Assembly (NCBI GenBank): GCA_021801525.1
Contig: JAJYXW010000133.1
Coordinates: 1-48,584 of the forward strand
DNA from: Actinomycetes bacterium
GTDB taxonomy: Bacteria > Actinomycetota > Acidimicrobiia > Acidimicrobiales > JAJYXR01
Reading direction: 5' to 3'
Length of the DNA: 48,584 bases
The translations under genes were made by a program, and so were the position numbers. The notes beneath the pieces are model-generated. The model ran no database searches. It saw only the letters and a program-made list of their open reading frames with translations, and was not told the origin of the DNA. Shown here in pieces: positions 8,994 to 17,821 of the stretch (within the stretch, counting starts at the first letter, position 1; every line of letters starts with the position of its first letter).

Positions 8994-11024
8994 TCAGCCC
9001 GCGAGGGCGCGTCGAACGCGGTGCATGAGAACCGGAAGGCTGAACGGCTTTCCCACGTGGTCGAACGCACCAGCCGCGAGGGCTCGCAGGATCTCTTCCT
9101 CGGAGGATCGGGCGGTGAGCACGATCACGCGCGTCGCCTCGAGCATGCCCGTTCGCCGCAGGTGCTCGAGCACGGCGAAGCCGTCGAGGCTGGGCAGGCT
9201 GATGTCGAGCAGGACGAGCCGTGGCGGTTGTCGCGACGCATCGGTAAGGAGCTCCACCGCAGCTTGACCGTCGTTGACGCAGAGGCTCCGGTAGCCGCTG
9301 TCAGCCAGCGCGTGCGCGAGCAGCTCGGCCACGACGTCGTCGTCCTCGACGACCACCACGTCGACCAGGCGGTCATAGCCGTGCACATCGCGCCACTCGC
9401 CGGCGGGGAGCACGCGAGAGCGGCCGAGAGCCTTGGCTGCATAGAGGGCCTCGTCGGCGCGTCGGTAGAGGTCGAGGAGCGTGGCACCGTCCACCTTGTG
9501 CTCGCTGACCCCGCCGCTGAAGCTGACCCGGAAGGACTGCCCGTCCGGCGTTGCCATGGTTTTCTCAGAGATGGCCCGTAGGGCGTCGGTGACTCGCCTC
9601 ACCCCGTCCGAGCGGGACATGCCATACATGGCAAGGGCGATCTCCTCGCCACCCCATCTGGCAACCACGTCTTCGCCCCGGAAGCACTCCGAGAGTAGCC
9701 GGCCGATGTGCTTCAGCACGACGTCACCGACCTCGTGGCCGTAGCGGTTGTTCACCTCCCGGAAGTGGTCGAGGTCGAGCAGGGCGAACGAGAGCGGCTG
9801 GCCATAGCGTTCAGCCATCGCTTGGAGGCGCGTCCACTGGGACTCGAACTTCCTCCTGTTGGCGAGGCCGGTGAGTGGATCTGTCTCGGCCCGGGCCTGG
9901 AGGATCTTGGTCCGCTCGAGGCGGTTGGTGATCCGGGTCACCAGCTCGGGACCGCCCACGGGCTTGGGGACGTAATCGTCGGCACCGGCTGCGAAGATCG
10001 CCTCGATGGTGTCCCGACCGACGTGTGAGGTAAGGAAGACCACGGGCAACGCCGACCACCGGGGGTCGGCTCGGAGCAGCCGGCACAGCTCGGTCCCGCT
10101 CACTACCGGCATGTCGAGGTCCAGCACCACGAGGTCGGGCGCGCTCTCCCTCAGCGTTGCCCAGAACCGCTCAGGCTCCGTCACTCCGGTAACTACGATG
10201 CCGGCAGGCTCGAGGATTGCCACGAGCGCAGCCAATACCGCCGGGTCGTCGTCGACAGCCAGCAATCGCTGCCTGTCCCTCCCGGCAGCTTCGAGAGTGG
10301 CCGCGGCCGCCCCCGCCAGCTCGTTCGGCGACAGCGAGCCCGGCAGGAAGGCCTGGATCCCGGCCCGCACAGCCTCGACGCGGTCGAAGAAGCCGGTGCC
10401 GTGGGTCACCGCCAGCACCACTACCGGCGGGGTGCGGGTGCTCAGCTCCCGAACGAGGTCCAAGACGCCGTCGTCGCCCTGGCCCAAGTCCACCAGGGCC
10501 ACTGCCGGAATCGCGACGTCGAGCGCTTCCCGAGCGGTGGGTACGCTCGTGGCCACCTGTGAGGCCAGACCCCGTGCCTCGACGGCCAGCCCGATGCCCG
10601 CTGCCAGCTCCGCGTCGTGGTGCATCACCAAGACTACTGGCCGGTCCTCGGCAATCGACTGGTCAGCAGAAGGAGCGTCTGTCAGCTCGCTTCGGAGAGA
10701 CTCCACCTGGACCAACGCATCGCTCAGCTCCATGGCGTCTACCGGGCCTGGGCGGGTTAGAAGCTCCTCGAGGCTGCGGGCGAGCACCGAGGCGTAATGC
10801 CGCCCGAGAGTGCCCGCCGACCCGGCAAGGCGGTGAGCGTCGCGTTCTGCCCGGCGGCGCAGCTCGTCGTCCAACCTGGATTCGACGAGCGCTGCGAGCG
10901 CCTCCTCTATCGACTCCACCCGGGCAAGCATCTGAGGCTGGAAGCGCACCCACAGCGCCTGCACCCTGGCTGCGGCTTCGAGGTCGGCCGCTTGCTCGGC
11001 CGCCGGCTCGGCAGGCATGTTCAC
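8994..11024 (-). CDS. HPt - pseudoreceiver - receiver - GGDEF - receiver signalling protein
   Basis: Domains of this 676-residue protein, in order: an HPt-like domain (about 20-115, H64 in HRLAGSAGTLG), a degenerate receiver (about 127-245), a full receiver (about 255-370, DDD cluster, LDLDMP, PKPVG), a GGDEF domain (about 380-545) and a second full receiver (about 555-675, VEDDD, LLDISLP, GKPFS). The first receiver keeps VDL but lacks the usual paired acids and the conserved lysine. The GGDEF signature is WGGEE, which is compatible with diguanylate cyclase activity. RGED lies exactly five residues before it and would form a product-inhibition I-site. The gene overlaps the upstream receiver gene by 4 bases. 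It probably integrates a phosphorelay into c-di-GMP output. Confidence 0.87.
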   Translation of the reverse strand: MNMPAEPAAEQAADLEAAARVQALWVRFQPQMLARVESIEEALAALVESRLDDELRRRAERDAHRLAGSAGTLGRHYASVLARSLEELLTRPGPVDAMELSDALVQVESLRSELTDAPSADQSIAEDRPVVLVMHHDAELAAGIGLAVEARGLASQVATSVPTAREALDVAIPAVALVDLGQGDDGVLDLVRELSTRTPPVVVLAVTHGTGFFDRVEAVRAGIQAFLPGSLSPNELAGAAAATLEAAGRDRQRLLAVDDDPAVLAALVAILEPAGIVVTGVTEPERFWATLRESAPDLVVLDLDMPVVSGTELCRLLRADPRWSALPVVFLTSHVGRDTIEAIFAAGADDYVPKPVGGPELVTRITNRLERTKILQARAETDPLTGLANRRKFESQWTRLQAMAERYGQPLSFALLDLDHFREVNNRYGHEVGDVVLKHIGRLLSECFRGEDVVARWGGEEIALAMYGMSRSDGVRRVTDALRAISEKTMATPDGQSFRVSFSGGVSEHKVDGATLLDLYRRADEALYAAKALGRSRVLPAGEWRDVHGYDRLVDVVVVEDDDVVAELLAHALADSGYRSLCVNDGQAAVELLTDASRQPPRLVLLDISLPSLDGFAVLEHLRRTGMLEATRVIVLTARSSEEEILRALAAGAFDHVGKPFSLPVLMHRVRRALAG

Positions 11025-11416
11025 CCCGACCAGCCGAGCACCTCGGCCACCTGGTTCGCGAGCACCATGGGATCAAACGGCTTGACGAGGACTCCTGCGG
11101 CACCGAGGTCACCTGAGCCGCCGAGGTCTGCCCATTGCAACTGCTCGGAGTGGCGCACTTTGGCTGTGAGGAACACCACCGGGATCGATGCTGTCGCCGG
11201 ATCGGCTCGCAGGCGCGCCAAGGTGCTCGGACCGTCGAGACCCGGCATCATCACGTCGAGGAGGATGGCATCCGGGTGTTGGGCCGACGCCTTCAGCACC
11301 GCCTCTTCCCCCGAGCAGGCGGTGGTGACCTCCCAGCCGCCAACCCGTGCAAGGCTGGCCTCGGCGATCTCCAGGATCAGCTCGTCGTCGTCGACGAGAA
11401 GTATGTGCTTTGTCAT
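11021..11416 (-). CDS. single-domain response regulator (CheY-like)
   Basis: This 131-residue receiver has the acidic triad (VDDDE), the phospho-acceptor in LLDVMMPG, the Thr in VVFLTAKV and the Lys in VKPFDP. There is no output domain, so it would relay phosphate, probably from the hybrid kinase encoded immediately upstream to the HPt domain of the next protein. ATG 11416 gives a standard receiver start (MTKHILLVDDDE) and an ATGA overlap with the kinase stop. The stop overlaps the next gene by 4 bases. Confidence 0.87.
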   Translation of the reverse strand: MTKHILLVDDDELILEIAEASLARVGGWEVTTACSGEEAVLKASAQHPDAILLDVMMPGLDGPSTLARLRADPATASIPVVFLTAKVRHSEQLQWADLGGSGDLGAAGVLVKPFDPMVLANQVAEVLGWSG

Positions 11417-14109
11417 CGCGGGCCGGGCGATCTCCGGGAGGCCTCCTGCGCGGCCCAGTCGAGCAGCTCCTCGATATCGGCCTCGAACAGTGCAGGCGAC
11501 GTCCGGCCCTTGGTGAGGAACTTCGTCTTGCCCAGGCGCAGCCGGTCCCGGTCGGCCCCGTCCAAGTCGAAAGCCGTGTACACGAGAACCGGGACAGTGC
11601 TGAGCCAGCGCTGCTTGCGCATCCACTCGACGACGCCGTAGCCGTCTCCGCCGGGGAGCGCCAGGTCGAGCACCAGCAGGTCAGGGGCGAGCGCTCGACC
11701 GAGGCGCACCGCCTCGCGCCCCGTTCGGGCGCGCCGGACCTTCAGGCCGTGGCGGGCGAGGGCCACCTCTATCACCTCGGAGGTGCGAGGGTCGTCTTCT
11801 ACCACCAGTGCATGCCGGCCGTCCCCACCGATGGCGTTGCGCAGAGCGTTCAAGAGCGCGTCTTCGTCGATCGGCTTCTCGAGCCGGGAGGCGGCACCCT
11901 CCACCTCCATCTGCTCGGGGGTGAGCACGCTCAGCACGACAACGGGGATGTCGCCCGTGTCCTCCTCGCCCCTCAGAGCAATTGCCGTCTCTTGGCCATT
12001 CATGCCTGGGAGGAGCAGGTCGAGCAAGACGACGTCCGGGTGCCGCTCCCGGGCGACCGCCAGGGCCTCCTCGCCGCTTGCTGCGTCCCACACCCGGTAC
12101 CCGTTGGCCTCGAGCATGGCCCTCACCGCCTCGCGGATCACCGCGTCGTCGTCACAGACGAGCACCTCGGGCTCGGAGCGGCCGTAGGCCTCGTCATCCG
12201 AGCCGGCGTCTGTTACGAGCGGCAGGGTGAAGCTGAACGTAGCTCCCTGGCCGAGGACGCTCTCGGCCCAGATGCGCCCGCCGTGCTGCTCGACGATCGT
12301 GCGGCAGATGGCGAGCCCGAGACCAGTGCCGCCCTTCACCCTCGAGTCGGAGGCGTCGACTTGCCGGAAGCGCTCGAAGACCGTTTCCAGCTGGTCGGCG
12401 GGTATTCCCGGGCCGTGGTCCTCGACGGCAAAACGAACGTGGTCGTCCTCCACCTGGGCGCTCACCTGGACGGTGCCGGATCGAGGCGAGAACTTGATGG
12501 CGTTGCCGACCAGGTTGGTGAGGGTCTGGATGACGCGGTCCGGATCGGCCCAAACCCGGCCGTCCACCGACGCCGCCCGCACTTCGACCCCGAGCGCGTC
12601 GGCGGCACCTCGAATCTCCTCGACCGCCCGGGAGACGAGCCCGGCCGCGTCGCAGGCCTCGCGCAACAGCGACAGCTTCCCGGAGGTGAGCCGCTCGAGG
12701 TCAAGGATGTCGTTGATGAGCCGGATCAGCCGATCCGTGCTCTGCACTGCAATGTCGAGCATCCGCTGTGCGGAATCGGGGAGATCCCCGACGGCACCTC
12801 CTGCCAGCAAGCCGAGGGAGCCCCGGATAGAGGTGAGCGGTGTGCGCAGCTCGTGGCTCGTCACAGAGACGAACTCGTCCTTGGCGCGCTCTGCGTCCTT
12901 GCGCGAGGTGACGTCCTGGATGACCGCGACGATCTCGAAGGGCTCGCCCTGCTCGTCTCGGGTGAGCGAAACGGCAGCTTCCAGCCAGATCGACCGGCCA
13001 TCTTTGGTCGCGAAAGCCTGCTCGAGCTCGAACGACGGCATGTCGCCGGCCAGCAGCTCGCGGACGAGCTGTCGGATCTCTTCGGTTCGCGCCAGGTGGT
13101 CAACGCCGAGGAGAACCGAGAGGCCGCCTTCGATCAGCTCGTCCCTCTCGTAGCCGGTGATGGAACAGAGCGCGGGGTTCACGTTCACGACCACGCCGTC
13201 CAGGCTTACTAGTGCCATGCCGGCCGGTGCGTGCTCGAAGTACGCGCGCAGCCGCGCCTCGCTCTCTCGCAGGGCGGCCTCGGCATGCTTTCGGTCCGTT
13301 ATGTCGGTGAAGAACCCGGCGACACCGGCGATGGCGCCGTCCTCGCCGGGGAAGGGAGCGGTTGCGATGATCGCCCACAGGGTGCTTCCGTCCCTGCGCC
13401 GGAGCCGGACCTCGGTCTGCTCCGTCTCGCCTCGCAACCCCCGGAGCGCGATCCGGGCTATCGCCGGCGCGTCCTCGGGGAAGATCACGGAGTCAATACC
13501 CAGGCCGATCATCTCTTCGACCCGGTAGCCGAGCATGTTCGCCATCCGCGAGTTGCAGAAGACGATCTGTTGCTCCGCGTCGAGCACGCCGATCCCCTCG
13601 TGAGCGGACTCGACCATGGCGCGATAGCGCGCTTCGCTAACGGCCAAGGAGGCCAGGGCGGCTCGCGACTGGTACATCGGCGTGAGGTCTCGGACAATTG
13701 CTGTGATTCCGACCGCGGAGCCATCGCTTCGCAGCAGGGGTACCGCTGTCACCGACAGCTCGAGCGTGGTGCCATCGGGGCGCTGGTAGGTGACCGCGTA
13801 GGGTTCGATGTCCCACCTGCTCGCCAGATCAGCGAGCAACGGGGCGATCTCTTCGGGAGTCCGGTGGGGCAAGAGCACGCCCACGGAGCCACCCACGACG
13901 TCTTTCGCTTTGTACCCGTACAGTCGTTCCGCGGCGGGGTTGAACGCCATGATCACCCCCTCCAGGTCCACATCGATGATCGCGTCGTTGCTGTGAAGGA
14001 AAAGTGCCTCGCCGCGCCGCCGATCGGAGGCGTCCCGAGCTCGCCAGGAGCGCTCGGTTACCCAAGGGCGCTCAGTGCCGCCTCTGCCTGGACTTTCTGC
14101 GTCGTCCAT
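11413..14109 (-). CDS. hybrid sensor histidine kinase: 3 PAS - HisKA - HATPase - 2 receivers
   Basis: This protein of about 898 residues carries three PAS domains (roughly 35-150, 160-285, 290-410), a HisKA dimerisation domain with the phospho-acceptor His in SHELRTPLTS, and an HATPase domain (N-box LVGNAIKFS, G boxes EDHGPGIP and GGTGLGL). Two complete receivers follow (VCDDDA...LLDLLLPG...LEKP and VVEDDP...VLDLALPG...LTKG). There are no membrane segments, so it senses a cytoplasmic signal. ATG 14109 (MDDAESPG) is chosen over the longer GTG start at 14190. It is the first gene of a five-gene coupled operon. Multiple receivers here and in the third gene indicate a branched phosphorelay. Confidence 0.88.
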   Translation of the reverse strand: MDDAESPGRGGTERPWVTERSWRARDASDRRRGEALFLHSNDAIIDVDLEGVIMAFNPAAERLYGYKAKDVVGGSVGVLLPHRTPEEIAPLLADLASRWDIEPYAVTYQRPDGTTLELSVTAVPLLRSDGSAVGITAIVRDLTPMYQSRAALASLAVSEARYRAMVESAHEGIGVLDAEQQIVFCNSRMANMLGYRVEEMIGLGIDSVIFPEDAPAIARIALRGLRGETEQTEVRLRRRDGSTLWAIIATAPFPGEDGAIAGVAGFFTDITDRKHAEAALRESEARLRAYFEHAPAGMALVSLDGVVVNVNPALCSITGYERDELIEGGLSVLLGVDHLARTEEIRQLVRELLAGDMPSFELEQAFATKDGRSIWLEAAVSLTRDEQGEPFEIVAVIQDVTSRKDAERAKDEFVSVTSHELRTPLTSIRGSLGLLAGGAVGDLPDSAQRMLDIAVQSTDRLIRLINDILDLERLTSGKLSLLREACDAAGLVSRAVEEIRGAADALGVEVRAASVDGRVWADPDRVIQTLTNLVGNAIKFSPRSGTVQVSAQVEDDHVRFAVEDHGPGIPADQLETVFERFRQVDASDSRVKGGTGLGLAICRTIVEQHGGRIWAESVLGQGATFSFTLPLVTDAGSDDEAYGRSEPEVLVCDDDAVIREAVRAMLEANGYRVWDAASGEEALAVARERHPDVVLLDLLLPGMNGQETAIALRGEEDTGDIPVVVLSVLTPEQMEVEGAASRLEKPIDEDALLNALRNAIGGDGRHALVVEDDPRTSEVIEVALARHGLKVRRARTGREAVRLGRALAPDLLVLDLALPGGDGYGVVEWMRKQRWLSTVPVLVYTAFDLDGADRDRLRLGKTKFLTKGRTSPALFEADIEELLDWAAQEASRRSPGPR

Positions 14110-14351
14110 CCTGCGTGTGTCCCGTCTCCCAGAGGCCGCCGGTAGCCGCCCGCTAGCACGGGCACATAGTTGGCACTGGCAAATGACCACTGTAGTGCTC
14201 GGCGAGGGCCCGTGGTGGTCGGTTGGTCGGCTGGCTGGCTGGCTGGTTTCCGCACCGTGAGCGCTGCAGTTGGGCCGGGGTGCTCGCGGGCTCGATGCAG
14301 CCCGCTACGGCCGAGCGCGGAGGCTGTTCGGGCGTGCATAGACTCGCAGAA

Positions 14352-15119
14352 ATGGCTCGGGTGGTGGCGGTTGCCAACCAGAAGGGCGGCGTCGCCAAGA
14401 CGACGACCGTGCATTCGCTCGGCTACGCGCTCGCCGAGCGGGAGCGGAGGGTGCTCCTCGTGGACCTCGACCCGCAGGCATGCCTCACCTACTCGCTCGG
14501 CTTCGACCCCGACAGCCTCGAGCGCACCCTGCACGACGTCTTCGTCCGCAAGGCAAAGGTGGCCGAAGTCTGCCTGAGGAGCGACGGCATCGACGGGCTC
14601 CACCTCCTTCCGGCAAGCATCGACCTCGCAGGCTCCGAGGTCCACCTCCTCACCCGCACCGGGCGTGAGCACGTGTTGGAGCGGGCGCTGCGCCCCGTGG
14701 CCGACGACTTCGACTTCATCCTCATCGACTGCCCTCCGTCGCTCGGGGTCCTCACCATCAACGGGCTAACGGCTGCGACCGAGGTCCTCGTCCCCCTCCA
14801 GTGCGAGGCGCTCAGCCACCGCGGGGTGGGCCAGCTCCTCGAGACGATCGAGGACGTGCGCACCTTCGCCAACGCCGACCTCAGGGTCCTCGGCGTCATC
14901 GCCACCATGCTCGACGAGCGCACCAGGCACGGGCGCGCGGTCCTGCAGAGCGTGCAGGAGCGCTACGGTCTGGCGGTGATCGAGCCACCGGTGAGGAAGT
15001 CCATCCGCTTCGCCGAGGCCCCCGAGCGTGGTCGCTGCATCTTGGAGCACGCTCCCTCGTCGCCCGGTGCCGAGGCATACCGTGCGATCGCGGCGGCGAT
15101 CGACTCAGGCCATGCCTGA
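14352..15119 (+). CDS. parA: ParA-family ATPase
   Basis: This 255-residue ParA/Soj-like protein has a deviant Walker A (NQKGGVAKTTT), Walker A' (VDLDPQA) and Walker B region (ILIDCPPS), plus the EALSHRGVGQLL helix. These ATPases position chromosomes, plasmids or cell-envelope machinery by ATP-dependent dimerisation on DNA or membranes. No ParB is present next door. Instead the gene overlaps a zinc-ribbon protein (start at 15112, inside this gene) and then DedA, so it is probably an orphan ParA with a dedicated partner. The upstream 242 bases contain a short GGCT repeat near 14222-14245 and no other gene. Confidence 0.87.
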   Translation: MARVVAVANQKGGVAKTTTVHSLGYALAERERRVLLVDLDPQACLTYSLGFDPDSLERTLHDVFVRKAKVAEVCLRSDGIDGLHLLPASIDLAGSEVHLLTRTGREHVLERALRPVADDFDFILIDCPPSLGVLTINGLTAATEVLVPLQCEALSHRGVGQLLETIEDVRTFANADLRVLGVIATMLDERTRHGRAVLQSVQERYGLAVIEPPVRKSIRFAEAPERGRCILEHAPSSPGAEAYRAIAAAIDSGHA

Positions 15120-15708
15120 GGGCCCCGATCCCCTGGGGAAGAGAGCCCTGTTCTGGGCCCCGGCACAACGTTCGGACCCCGAACAGCGCCGCGGTGATGC
15201 GTCACCAGACCTCGGGCGCAGGGCCCTGTTCTCCTCGCCGGCAGGTACCGAGCGATCGGCCGGTGCTGCCGAGCGTACTGGCAGCCGAGGCTCCTCGAGC
15301 AAACGATCGCGCGCCTCGGCTGCCTCGAGACGGCTCGCGCCCGTCACCGGGCGGCGGGCCCCGGCTGCCGGGCGGCGAGCGGTACCCTCCAAAGGCTCCC
15401 GCGACAAGGCGGGCGAGCCTACCGGCGACGGCTCGGCGAAGCCTCAGGGCTCCCGGATGCCACGAGGCTCGGGCGATCCCGCCACTACACCGCTCGGCGC
15501 GGCTGGGTTCTCGATCGGCGGGCCGATCGTTCTCGAGTGCTCCGCATGCCACGGGCGCTCGGAGGTTGACATGCTCGACTACCTGGTCCTCCACTTGCCC
15601 CTCTGGCTCTGGAGGCCAGGGCGCGGCTATACGCGCCTCATGCGGTGCCCTGCGTGCTCCCGGCGGACCTGGCTGAGTGCCTCGTGGTCCTTCCGGGGTC
15701 GCACGTGA
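15112..15708 (+). CDS. zinc-ribbon protein with duplicated RALF motif, ParA-linked
   Basis: I do not recognise a named family. The 198-residue protein has two copies of a short motif near the N-terminus (LGKRALFWAPA at about 8-18 and LGRRALFSSPA at about 34-44), a long basic Ser/Arg/Ala-rich disordered region, and a C-terminal zinc ribbon. The ribbon has a first CxxC in ECSACHG, a hydrophobic insert with LPLWLW, and a second CxxC in RCPACSRR. ATG 15112 overlaps the parA stop by 8 bases. The stop overlaps the DedA gene by 4 bases. The repeated short motif in a disordered region looks like a docking site, perhaps for ParA. Confidence 0.7.
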   Translation: MPEGPDPLGKRALFWAPAQRSDPEQRRGDASPDLGRRALFSSPAGTERSAGAAERTGSRGSSSKRSRASAASRRLAPVTGRRAPAAGRRAVPSKGSRDKAGEPTGDGSAKPQGSRMPRGSGDPATTPLGAAGFSIGGPIVLECSACHGRSEVDMLDYLVLHLPLWLWRPGRGYTRLMRCPACSRRTWLSASWSFRGRT

Positions 15709-16331
15709 GCAGTATCGCCAACTCGATCCTCCACCTCCACGGGCTGCCCGTCTACTTCCTCGTGGGGATCCTCGTCTTCGGAGAGACGGCGGTAATGCTC
15801 GGCTTCGTCGTCCCGGGCGAGACGGCTGCCCTGGCGGGAGGTGCGCTTGCAGGCCTCCACCGGGCCAACGTCGAGGCCGTGCTGTTCGTGGTGGTCGCCT
15901 GCGCCGTCGTCGGCGATATGGTGGGCTACGAGGTCGGCAAGCTGATCGGGCCCTGGCTCGTTGACCATCGTCCCCTGAAGGGCCGGCGCGAGGTCGAAAA
16001 GGCGCGCTCGCTGATGGAGCGCCGGGGGGGACTGGCTGTATTCCTGGGCCGCTGGGTCGCGGTAGTGCGTGCCCTGGTCCCGGGCCTCGCCGGCATGAGT
16101 GCGGTCAGGTACCGCACCTTCATCATCTGCGACATCCTGAGCGGGGTGCTCTGGGGCGCCGCCTACGTGATCCTCGGCTACGTGCTAGGCCACTCCTTCG
16201 ACTCAGCCGCTGCTGCGACGACAAAGGTGGAGCTGGCCCTGGTCGTGGTGGTGGTGCTCTTGGGCGGCGGGTACCTTCTCTGGAGGCGGCGGCACCGGCG
16301 CCAGGTCCAGCAGGCCACGCCGCCCCACTAG
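15705..16331 (+). CDS. DedA-family membrane protein
   Basis: This 208-residue protein has the DedA/SNARE-associated pattern: an amphipathic N-terminal segment, ETAVMLGFVVPGETAALAGG (family glycine-rich E/G motif), a G-D-x-x-G-Y-x-x-G segment (GDMVGYEVGKLIG), and FLGRWVAVVRALVPGLAGMS (conserved FxxRxxPxxR-like segment). Membrane helices and a basic tail follow. Several DedA proteins are undecaprenyl-phosphate flippases or affect membrane homeostasis. GTG 15705 gives a 4-base GTGA overlap with the preceding gene. Its stop overlaps that of the convergent hydrolase gene in a shared CTAG. Confidence 0.87.
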   Translation: MSSIANSILHLHGLPVYFLVGILVFGETAVMLGFVVPGETAALAGGALAGLHRANVEAVLFVVVACAVVGDMVGYEVGKLIGPWLVDHRPLKGRREVEKARSLMERRGGLAVFLGRWVAVVRALVPGLAGMSAVRYRTFIICDILSGVLWGAAYVILGYVLGHSFDSAAAATTKVELALVVVVVLLGGGYLLWRRRHRRQVQQATPPH

Positions 16332-17380
16332 CGCTCGTCGCTTGCCAGGTGGAAGCGTGCCGGCATGCTTCCCTCGCGCCTCACCCTCTGGTGGTTCTCG
16401 AGGAGCACGATGTGCGCGAGCGTCTCGCCCACGGCCGCCCTTTGCATGAAGTCCGGGATCTGCTCCCACGGCCGTGACCAACTGAGCCCGAGGGCGAGCT
16501 CCCAGGCGGTGGCCCCCGGGCTCTTCGCAAGGAGGCGCTCTATGGCGGCCAGGCGGTCCGCGTGGTGGGTGATTATCTCGTCGATCCGCGCCCCCAGCCC
16601 GGCGAAGCGGTACTCGTGGGCAGGCAGCACCTCGTCTACGGGCAAGTCGTGGACCTTCAGGAGGGACTCTAGGAAGTCGCCCAGCGGGTTCGGGAACTGC
16701 TGGGTGTGCACCCCGATGTTGGGCGTGATCCGTGGCAGCACGTGGTCCCCCGACATGAGCAGTCGCCGGGACTCGCTCGCGAAGCAGACGTGCCCGGGCG
16801 AGTGCCCCGGCGTCCAGATGCACTTCAGGTCCCAGCCGGGCAGGTCGACCTCGTGCCCGTCCTCGAGCAGGACGTCCGGCTCGGCCATAGTCACCTGCGA
16901 GCGGATCATCATGGACGCCATGTTCAGGTCGGGCAGCTTGACCTCGGGGACCCCGGCGTCCTCGAGCAGTGAGCACATGCGCCCGAGAAGGTCGTCCACA
17001 TCGACGTAACGGCCCTGGAGCATTGCTGCGTCCTCGGGATGGAGGGCGATCCAGGCGCCCGAGGTCTCGCGCACGCGGCCGGCCAGCCCGTAATGGTCCG
17101 GGTGAATATGGGTGACGAGCACCGCGCGGACGTCCGATATCGAGCCGCCAGCCTCTGCGAGCCCGCCGCAGAGGGATTCCCAGGCGTCGTCGGTGTTCCA
17201 CCCGGCGTCCACGATCGCGACGCCGCTGTCGAGCTCCAGGGCGTAGACGAGCACGTAGCGAAGCGGGTTGTCGGGGATCGGGACGGGGATCGACCACAGG
17301 CCAGGCCGCACTTTCTCGACTGGCGGGAGGACGCCCCGGTCCCACGCCTCGCGCTGAGCTGTGCCCGTTATCTCGATCAC
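16328..17380 (-). CDS. metallo-beta-lactamase-fold hydrolase
   Basis: This 350-residue protein has the MBL signature THIHPDHYGL (HxHxDH), then GHSPGH, SGDHVLP and PAHEYRF, together supplying the metal ligands of a binuclear zinc or iron site. The C-terminal helical extension (about 270-350) is typical of the glyoxalase II-like and alkyl-hydrolase branch. The substrate cannot be told; hydroxyacyl-thioester or lactone are usual for this branch. GTG 17380 is chosen because it directly precedes the conserved region, though no good ribosome-binding site is seen. It is a single gene convergent with dedA. Confidence 0.8.
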   Translation of the reverse strand: MIEITGTAQREAWDRGVLPPVEKVRPGLWSIPVPIPDNPLRYVLVYALELDSGVAIVDAGWNTDDAWESLCGGLAEAGGSISDVRAVLVTHIHPDHYGLAGRVRETSGAWIALHPEDAAMLQGRYVDVDDLLGRMCSLLEDAGVPEVKLPDLNMASMMIRSQVTMAEPDVLLEDGHEVDLPGWDLKCIWTPGHSPGHVCFASESRRLLMSGDHVLPRITPNIGVHTQQFPNPLGDFLESLLKVHDLPVDEVLPAHEYRFAGLGARIDEIITHHADRLAAIERLLAKSPGATAWELALGLSWSRPWEQIPDFMQRAAVGETLAHIVLLENHQRVRREGSMPARFHLASDER

Positions 17381-17821
17381 GAGACCGGCATGCGACGGCG
17401 GGGCTCCGGCATCACGCCGGTAACCATGGACGAGGCGCCGCCAGTGGAGGAGACGCCGCCGGCACGGGGGGCGGTACAGACCGAAGGAGGACTCACGCAT
17501 GCACCGTATGCCTACGACGCAGCTCCGCACCACCCGGCGGGTCCGAAGCTCTGTGTGACACGAGCGGCGCTCATGCGAATCCGAGGGTAGATCCGGCTTC
17601 CTTGCCGGTTGCCGTTCAACCTGTGAGCACGTAAAGTATTTATAGAAACACAAAAAGTAGCAACAGGCTCGAGAATGCGGCTCGATAATCTCGATAATAC
17701 GGTGCCTGTTGTTCGTTTCACCATTGACCAAGTGTTTGCAGGGCCGTAACATCGACGAACTGGCCTGACCTCCCAGTCGGGGGGAGGGCGGAAAGCTGAT
17801 GGGAGGGGGCTTGGTGCCAGC
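17381..17821. promoter_or_regulatory. AT-rich divergent intergenic region with inverted and direct repeats
   Basis: These 441 bases lie between the divergent MBL hydrolase and GGDEF-EAL genes. The part from about 17620 to 17760 is conspicuously AT-rich for this window. It holds an inverted repeat (CAACAGGC at 17661-17668, GCCTGTTG at 17704-17711) enclosing two head-to-tail copies of CTCGATAAT (17681-17689, 17690-17698). This looks like a regulatory region or protein-binding site rather than coding DNA. No promoter boxes can be assigned with confidence. Confidence 0.45.

Noticed and set aside
11347-13212. A 621-codon plus-strand open frame
   Set aside because: It is antisense to the hybrid histidine kinase, whose domains are unmistakable on the other strand.
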